Source: Flavipsychrobacter sp964461535 (GTDB taxonomy: Bacteria; Bacteroidota; Bacteroidia; Chitinophagales; Chitinophagaceae). Taken from it: a DNA stretch of 28,928 bases. Each line of letters opens with the position of its first letter. Position 1 is the first letter of the stretch. The notes beneath the pieces were generated by a model. The model was not told where the DNA came from, searched no databases, and was given only the letters and a program-made list of their open reading frames with translations. The stretch is taken from assembly GCA_964461535.1 (NCBI GenBank), contig CAYWUY010000037.1, positions 1-28,928 of the forward strand, written 5' to 3'. Below are positions 24,705 through 28,928 of this stretch, one piece after another. Made by a program: the position numbers and the translations under genes.

Positions 24705-25562
24705 ATGAGGCAGCTAAAAATTGCCACCCAGATCACAAACCGTGACTCTCAGGCAGTGGAAAAGTATCTTCAAGAGATTAGTAAAATCTCTATGATTACG
24801 CCGGAGGAGGAAACTACTCTAGCGCAGAAGATACACATGGGTGATCAACGTGCTTTAGAAAAATTAGTAAAATCGAACCTTCGTTTCGTGGTATCTGTTG
24901 CAAAGCAATATCAGCACCAAGGTTTATCATTAAGTGACCTTATTAACGAGGGCAACTTAGGGCTTATTAAAGCAGCACAGCGTTTTGACGAAACTAAGGG
25001 TTTCAAATTTATCTCTTATGCGGTATGGTGGATTCGTCAATCTATACTACAGGCTTTAGCAGAGCAAGGTCGTTTGGTACGTTTACCACAAAATAAAATT
25101 GGTACCTATAATAAAGCTAACAAGGCTTTTATAGCTTTTGAGCAAGAAAATGAGCGCGAACCTTCTACTGAAGAGCTAGCCGGTATTCTTGATATGAGCG
25201 AAACTGAGGTGACTAATATATTTACCAGCAATACCCGCCACACCTCTCTTGATGCCCCTGTACATGAGGCAGAAGATGTGGCTATGGGCGACCTGCTGGA
25301 AGGCAGCAGCGATACGGACGATGATGTAATGAAAGATTCATTACGTAATGAAATAAAACGTATACTAAAATCTTTAAGCGTTCGTGAGGCAGAGATATTA
25401 AGTGCATACTTTGGACTAGATGGAGATAATGGACCTAGCATAGAAGAGATAGGTGAAAAATACGATTTGACTAAAGAGCGTATTCGCCAAATTAAAGAAA
25501 GAGCTATTAAGCGTTTGCAAAAAGCACGATATAGCAATGCATTGAAAGTGTATTTAGGTTAA
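24705..25562 (+). CDS. rpoD: Housekeeping RNA polymerase sigma factor (SigA/RpoD)
   Basis: The 285-residue sigma-70 protein lacks region 1.1, as usual for the Bacteroidota primary sigma factor. Visible parts are region 1.2 (about 14-47), region 2 (about 55-125, with LRFVVSVAKQYQHQGLSLSDLINEGNLGLIKAA and the -10-binding FKFISYAVWWIRQSI), region 3 (about 135-205), and region 4 with the helix-turn-helix SIEEIGEKYDLTKERIRQIKERAI (about 246-269). It directs transcription from TAnnTTTG-type promoters such as several marked in this window. A terminator follows directly. Confidence 0.95.
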   Translation: MRQLKIATQITNRDSQAVEKYLQEISKISMITPEEETTLAQKIHMGDQRALEKLVKSNLRFVVSVAKQYQHQGLSLSDLINEGNLGLIKAAQRFDETKGFKFISYAVWWIRQSILQALAEQGRLVRLPQNKIGTYNKANKAFIAFEQENEREPSTEELAGILDMSETEVTNIFTSNTRHTSLDAPVHEAEDVAMGDLLEGSSDTDDDVMKDSLRNEIKRILKSLSVREAEILSAYFGLDGDNGPSIEEIGEKYDLTKERIRQIKERAIKRLQKARYSNALKVYLG

Positions 25563-25583
25563 AATATACCAATTAGCAATCTT

Positions 25584-25620
25584 AATAGGGGGCACCATTC
25601 GGTTGCTCCCTATTTTATTT
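25584..25620 (+). terminator. Intrinsic terminator of the sigma factor gene
   Basis: AATAGGGGGCA (25584-25594) pairs with TGCTCCCTATT (25604-25614) with one G-T pair, followed by a T-rich run. It covers a TTG at 25603 and so argues for a later start of the next gene. Confidence 0.85.
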
Positions 25621-25632
25621 ACCTTAGTATAT

Positions 25633-26214
25633 ATGTATGCACTTATAGATGCTTTTATAAACAAATGTGTCCATCTTACAGATGAAGAGTTGGCTTACTT
25701 TCATTCCCTTTTACAACCAGTAACTTATAAGAAAAAAACGCTATTACTACATGCCGGTGAGGTGTGCAATTTTGAAGCATTTATAAATAAAGGTTGTGCA
25801 AGACTATATTATATAGATGATAATGGATTTGATGTAATTATACAATTTGCTATAGAAGGCTGGTGGATAAGCGACCTAGCCAGTTTCACCCAACAAAAGC
25901 CGTCGGAGCTATTTATAGAAGCGGTAGAAGATACAGAGGTGCTGCTAATAAAGTATGCAGATAAGGAAGCGCTATTTAATTCCGTGCCTAAGTTTGAACG
26001 TATGTTTAGACTAATGGTGCAGCGCAACCACGAAACAATAATGAATAGGCTTATAGCCAACTTATCGGCATCGGCTGAGGATAGATATGATGCGTTTATA
26101 AAAAAATATCCCGAGATTGTTCAGCGAGTGCCTCAATATTTAATAGCTTCCTACTTAGGTATATCGGCAGAATTTCTTAGTAAAATAAGAACTAGAAAAC
26201 TTCGTAAACACTAA
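25633..26214 (+). CDS. Crp/Fnr-family transcriptional regulator
   Basis: I use the ATG at 25633 because an in-frame TTG at 25603 lies within the preceding terminator. The 193-residue protein has an N-terminal cyclic-nucleotide-binding-type beta-roll (about 20-115) with CNFEAFINKGCARLYYIDDNG and EGWWISDLASF. A long dimerisation helix and a C-terminal helix-turn-helix follow (about 160-193; VPQYLIASYLGISAEFLSKIR). This is the common Bacteroidota Crp/Fnr type without the cAMP-contact pattern of E. coli CRP. No FeS-type cysteine cluster is seen. It lies 72 bp before the pirin operon, whose promoter has two palindromes it could bind. Confidence 0.88.
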   Translation: MYALIDAFINKCVHLTDEELAYFHSLLQPVTYKKKTLLLHAGEVCNFEAFINKGCARLYYIDDNGFDVIIQFAIEGWWISDLASFTQQKPSELFIEAVEDTEVLLIKYADKEALFNSVPKFERMFRLMVQRNHETIMNRLIANLSASAEDRYDAFIKKYPEIVQRVPQYLIASYLGISAEFLSKIRTRKLRKH

Positions 26215-26227
26215 TGTTCACTATTTC

Positions 26228-26272
26228 TTGAACTAGTTCAATGGAAATAAAGTGTACGTACATGTAATTTTG
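26228..26272 (+). promoter_or_regulatory. Pirin operon promoter with two perfect palindromes
   Basis: TAATTTTG at 26265-26272 matches the -7 box TAnnTTTG exactly, 14 bp before the start codon. Just upstream lie the 14-bp palindrome TTGAACTAGTTCAA (26228-26241), over the expected -33 region, and the 10-bp palindrome TGTACGTACA (26253-26262), between the boxes. Both are operator candidates; the Crp/Fnr gene next door is the obvious possible binder. Confidence 0.55.
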
Positions 26273-26286
26273 TGTAAGAAAAAGAA

Positions 26287-27168
26287 ATGAGACTTATGGA
26301 CAGAAAGGACTTTTTAAAAAAGGGGTTGTTAGGAACAGGGATGTTCTTTACAACAGGAGCTCTGGGCAATATTATTAAAAACAATATTGACGAGCTTAAA
26401 GAACTTGAAGTATTAGGTTTTAATCACATTCCAAACACAAATTCAGAAGTTATGGCAAATATGATATTGCACAAAGCAGACAGCAGAGGTAATGCTGACC
26501 ACGGATGGCTTAAAAGCCGCCACACCTTTAGTTTTGCAAACTATTATAATCCTGAGCGTATGCACTTTGGTGTGCTTCGTGTACTTAATGATGATACCGT
26601 AGAGGCTGGTATGGGATTTGGTACCCACCCACACGACAATATGGAAATTATATCTATACCGCTTGAAGGCGACTTAGAGCATAAAGATAGTATGGGCAAT
26701 GTAGCCGTTATAAAAAATGGTGACATACAGGTAATGAGCGCAGGTACCGGTATTATGCATAGCGAGTATAATAAGAATAAAGATAGCCGAGTGAAATTTT
26801 TACAGATATGGGTATTTCCTAATAAAAGAAATGTAACTCCACGCTACGACCAAATAACCTTAAATCTGGAAGATAGAAAAAACAAGCTACAACAAATACT
26901 ATCTCCTAACCCTGATGATGCCGGTGTGTGGATTCACCAAAACGCGTGGTTTCATTTGGCTGATTTTGAAAAAGGACATGAACACAGCTATGCTATAAAA
27001 GGTAACGGTAATGGAGTATATGCCTTTATACTAAAAGGAGATGTGACCATAAATGGGCAAATACTTAATGAGCGCGACGGACTAGGTATATGGGACACTC
27101 AAAAAATAGACATTAAAGCTGATAGCAATGCTTCATTTTTACTGATGGAAGTACCTATGACAGCATAA
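26287..27168 (+). CDS. Pirin-family cupin protein with N-terminal leader
   Basis: The 293-residue protein is a pirin of the YhhW type. The core starts at about residue 58 and carries the metal site H114, H116 (GTHPHDNME), H158 and E160 (GIMHSE), inside the family pattern LEGDLEHKDSMGN ... IQVMSAGTGIMHSEYN. YhhW-like pirins can act as quercetin dioxygenases; the natural substrate is unknown. Unusually, about 55 residues precede the core, beginning MDRKDFLKKGLLGTGMFF, which resembles a Tat-type leader with Arg-Lys instead of Arg-Arg. An alternative start is the ATG at 26296. It begins an operon with a nitroreductase (23-bp gap). Confidence 0.88.
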   Translation: MRLMDRKDFLKKGLLGTGMFFTTGALGNIIKNNIDELKELEVLGFNHIPNTNSEVMANMILHKADSRGNADHGWLKSRHTFSFANYYNPERMHFGVLRVLNDDTVEAGMGFGTHPHDNMEIISIPLEGDLEHKDSMGNVAVIKNGDIQVMSAGTGIMHSEYNKNKDSRVKFLQIWVFPNKRNVTPRYDQITLNLEDRKNKLQQILSPNPDDAGVWIHQNAWFHLADFEKGHEHSYAIKGNGNGVYAFILKGDVTINGQILNERDGLGIWDTQKIDIKADSNASFLLMEVPMTA

Positions 27169-27191
27169 AATAAAAGTAAGAGAGGACAATA

Positions 27192-27755
27192 ATGATAAAA
27201 ATAGCAAATACCCACCACCCGGTAATAGATTTAATAAAGCACCGCTGGAGTGCCAGAAGTTTTTCAAACCAAATGGTGCATGAAGATGACCTGCGCACTC
27301 TTATAGAAGCTGCCACCTGGGCACCTAGTGCCAATAATGAACAACCCTGGCAGTTTGTAGTGGCTACACAAGACACTGAACGCTTTGCGGCTATATATGA
27401 TAGTCTGGCTGCAGGAAACCAGCCATGGTGTAAATATGCACCGGCTTTTGTAGTGGCACTAGCACGTAAAACATTTAAAGCTAATGGCAATATGAACCCG
27501 TGGGCTAAACATGATGTGGGAATAGCCACAGGATTTTTAACCTTGCAAGCCACTGCCATGGGACTGCACACCCACCCTATGGCGGGCTACGATAAAGAAA
27601 AACTAATGAACAACCTAAACCTGCCGGATACCGTAGAGCCTTTATGTGTATTGGCAGTGGGTTATCTGGCAGCGGCAGACCTGCTTGAAGAACCTTTTAA
27701 AACCAGGGAACTAACACCACGGACAAGACTGCCATTAAGTGAGGTATTATTATGA
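27192..27755 (+). CDS. Nitroreductase-family FMN oxidoreductase
   Basis: The 187-residue protein has the nitroreductase fold signatures: HRWSARSFSNQMV at about 17-29 (FMN phosphate contacts), WAPSANNEQPWQFVVA at about 44-59, and a late GYLAAADLLEEPFK segment. Such enzymes bind FMN and use NAD(P)H to reduce nitro compounds, quinones or enals. It is downstream of the pirin gene by 23 bp and overlaps the next gene by 4 bp (ATGA), so all three are co-transcribed. The substrate cannot be deduced. Confidence 0.9.
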   Translation: MIKIANTHHPVIDLIKHRWSARSFSNQMVHEDDLRTLIEAATWAPSANNEQPWQFVVATQDTERFAAIYDSLAAGNQPWCKYAPAFVVALARKTFKANGNMNPWAKHDVGIATGFLTLQATAMGLHTHPMAGYDKEKLMNNLNLPDTVEPLCVLAVGYLAAADLLEEPFKTRELTPRTRLPLSEVLL

Positions 27756-28093
27756 GACCAATAGATATATTAGTAGTATGTAGCAATGCAGATATAGCAA
27801 TAGTGATAGAACGCCTTATAAACAACAGACCGGAGTGGAAAGCTACGGTGGTAGAAAATGAAGAAGCAGCTATAGATATACTACATAGTAAGGATTATAA
27901 AATAGTGCTGTTGGGTGTAGGTACCGACCTGCAAACGGTACGCAAAATGCGTGCTTTGTTTAGCATATTGAAGCCGGGAATACAGTTTGTGCAACATTAT
28001 GGCGGTGGGAGTGGTTTATTGTATAACGAAATAGAATATGCGCTTGCTGCCAATGATAATCCGTACACTTTACAAGACAATCCTTTTAAATAA
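27752..28093 (+). CDS. Receiver-like protein lacking the phospho-acceptor (pseudo-receiver)
   Basis: The 113-residue protein has the alternating strand/helix plan of a response-regulator receiver: IDILVVCSNADIAIVIERL at the N-terminus, KIVLLGVGTD as the third strand, and IQFVQHYGGG as the fourth. The acidic pair after strand 1 is replaced by Cys-Ser-Asn (10-12), and no Asp stands at the phosphorylation position (about residue 55, in LLGVG). It therefore should not be phosphorylated in the usual way. No output domain is present. It is translationally coupled (ATGA overlap) to the nitroreductase gene and could be its regulator or partner; the receiver assignment is by pattern only. Confidence 0.65.
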   Translation: MRPIDILVVCSNADIAIVIERLINNRPEWKATVVENEEAAIDILHSKDYKIVLLGVGTDLQTVRKMRALFSILKPGIQFVQHYGGGSGLLYNEIEYALAANDNPYTLQDNPFK

Positions 28094-28126
28094 GCAATAA
28101 GCCCCTGAAAAAGGGGCTTATTGCTT
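28092..28126. terminator. Bidirectional intrinsic terminator
   Basis: A perfect 14-bp stem (AAGCAATAAGCCCC at 28092-28105, complement at 28113-28126) with a 7-nt loop lies between convergent genes. It starts within the stop codon of the pseudo-receiver gene and lies 4 bp from the stop of the minus-strand gene. Confidence 0.9.
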
Positions 28127-28130
28127 ATTG

Positions 28131-28928
28131 TTACTGTATTTGAAACATGCTAGTATGCATTAGCCCATTGTGCTGATAGCACACCAGATAATTGCCGGGG
28201 GGCTCATGAATATTGAATGCCAAGGGGCTACCGGGGGGTGATACCTCGGTATAGAGCAACATACCTGTAAGGTTGTATATGTAGGCTCTATTGTCTGTTA
28301 CCCCTTGGGGTAGCTGCACCCTAAAGGTACCTGTATTGGGGTTAGGGTATATTTGCACGGATGCAGCACTTAGCATAGGCACCTCAGGCACTTCGGTAAC
28401 AAAGTGTACTTTACGTACTACATCATAATGAAAATCAGTAATTAATAAGTTACCACTTGGAGTTAGCTTACAACCGTAACCTAAGCCCATACCGGCATCT
28501 AAAGCAGGACCTCCATCACCATAATAACCGGCAGCAAACGGCTGACCAGCTACCCGGTGCACTATTCTATCGGGGGTTATCTTAATTACCGCTTCATTTC
28601 TATTGACGTATAAATTACCGGAATGATCGCAACAGATACTATAATTTCCAGGCAATACGATATCTAATGCATTACTACCTTCAATTTCAGGAAAAGTAAT
28701 AATACTACCACCTCCGGCATATTCACTCACGATGCCCGCTGTATTCAACTTATGTATCTTACCAGTGCCCCATGACGATATGTATAAGTTACCCGTATCA
28801 TCAAAACATATACTGGAAATTTTATAAAATCTTGCATCTTTTGCAGCTATATTATCACCCACATCGCCTGGACTGTTTATGTTGCCTGCCACTAGATGGA
28901 TATAACCATCGGCAGTAACTTTAAGTAT
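28131..28928 (-). CDS. NHL-repeat protein with T9SS sorting domain (N-terminus outside window)
   Basis: The frame is open to the end of the window, so only the C-terminal 265 residues are present; a GTG at 28892 is an internal codon, not a start. Repeats of the type ICFDDTGNLYISSWGTGKIHKLNTAG and CCDHSGNLYVNRNEAVIKI are NHL-like propeller blades. The last 80 residues form a T9SS type A sorting domain (IYPNPNTGTFRVQLP ... GNYLVCYQ). It should be a secreted or surface-attached beta-propeller. Function unknown. Confidence 0.85.
   Translation of the reverse strand: MLKVTADGYIHLVAGNINSPGDVGDNIAAKDARFYKISSICFDDTGNLYISSWGTGKIHKLNTAGIVSEYAGGGSIITFPEIEGSNALDIVLPGNYSICCDHSGNLYVNRNEAVIKITPDRIVHRVAGQPFAAGYYGDGGPALDAGMGLGYGCKLTPSGNLLITDFHYDVVRKVHFVTEVPEVPMLSAASVQIYPNPNTGTFRVQLPQGVTDNRAYIYNLTGMLLYTEVSPPGSPLAFNIHEPPGNYLVCYQHNGLMHTSMFQIQ

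Noticed and set aside
27155..27571. Minus-strand frame opposite the nitroreductase gene
   Set aside because: Antisense to a clearly recognised enzyme, overlaps the pirin end, and shows no family features.
1..28928. CRISPR arrays, insertion sequences, phage or toxin-antitoxin genes
   Set aside because: No repeat-spacer array, transposase, terminal repeats, integrase or paired small toxin genes were seen on either strand.

Overview
The window is a low-GC segment of a Bacteroidota chromosome, most likely Chitinophagaceae or a close relative. This rests on several lineage traits: three secreted proteins with type IX secretion (T9SS) C-terminal sorting domains, a TonB receptor paired with a DUF4249 lipoprotein, a PafA-type alkaline phosphatase, a short SigA that lacks region 1.1, few Shine-Dalgarno sequences, and several matches to the Bacteroidota -7 promoter box TAnnTTTG. 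It is a scaffold: positions 22078-22177 are 100 N.

Layout. 1-2276: the 3' part of a Reg_prop/Y_Y_Y sensor kinase overlapping a LytTR response regulator. 2396-5030: a four-gene envelope operon (di-haem and mono-haem c-type lipoproteins, a YceI-like protein, a DUF5777-like beta-barrel), closed by a strong hairpin at 5041-5074. 5097-8244 (minus): DUF4249 lipoprotein and TonB-dependent receptor. 8466-10088 (minus): PafA. 10237-11487: an alpha-oxoamine synthase of the serine palmitoyltransferase type. 11617-12489: an RmlD-like reductase.

12563-18419 is the centrepiece: a MerR/B12-binding regulator of the CarH/LitR photoreceptor type, followed by crtI, crtB, idi, an SRPBCC protein, crtZ, a fused CrtYcd-like lycopene cyclase and a small GlsB/YeaQ-like membrane protein. 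The enzymes can be ordered as GGPP to phytoene to lycopene to beta-carotene to zeaxanthin; no GGPP synthase is present. The regulator carries both cobalamin/light-sensing signatures (Wx9EH and ExHxxG). The DNA before regulator and crtI contains matched AAACA/TGTTT repeat arrays that overlap their obligatory TTG start codons. In front of crtI these form three tandem 11-bp direct repeats, the architecture known for Thermus CarH operators. I infer a light-relieved, B12-dependent repression switch for carotenoid synthesis.

18429-21957 (minus): a lipoprotein and two tandem paralogous YCF48-like T9SS proteins. 21958-23150: the assembly gap and about 1 kb of very AT-rich DNA with no gene I can support. 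23209-24387 (minus): glutaryl-CoA-type acyl-CoA dehydrogenase. 24705-25562: housekeeping sigma factor, then a Crp/Fnr regulator, then a pirin / nitroreductase / pseudo-receiver operon whose promoter has two perfect palindromes. The right edge holds the C-terminal part of an NHL-repeat T9SS protein on the minus strand.
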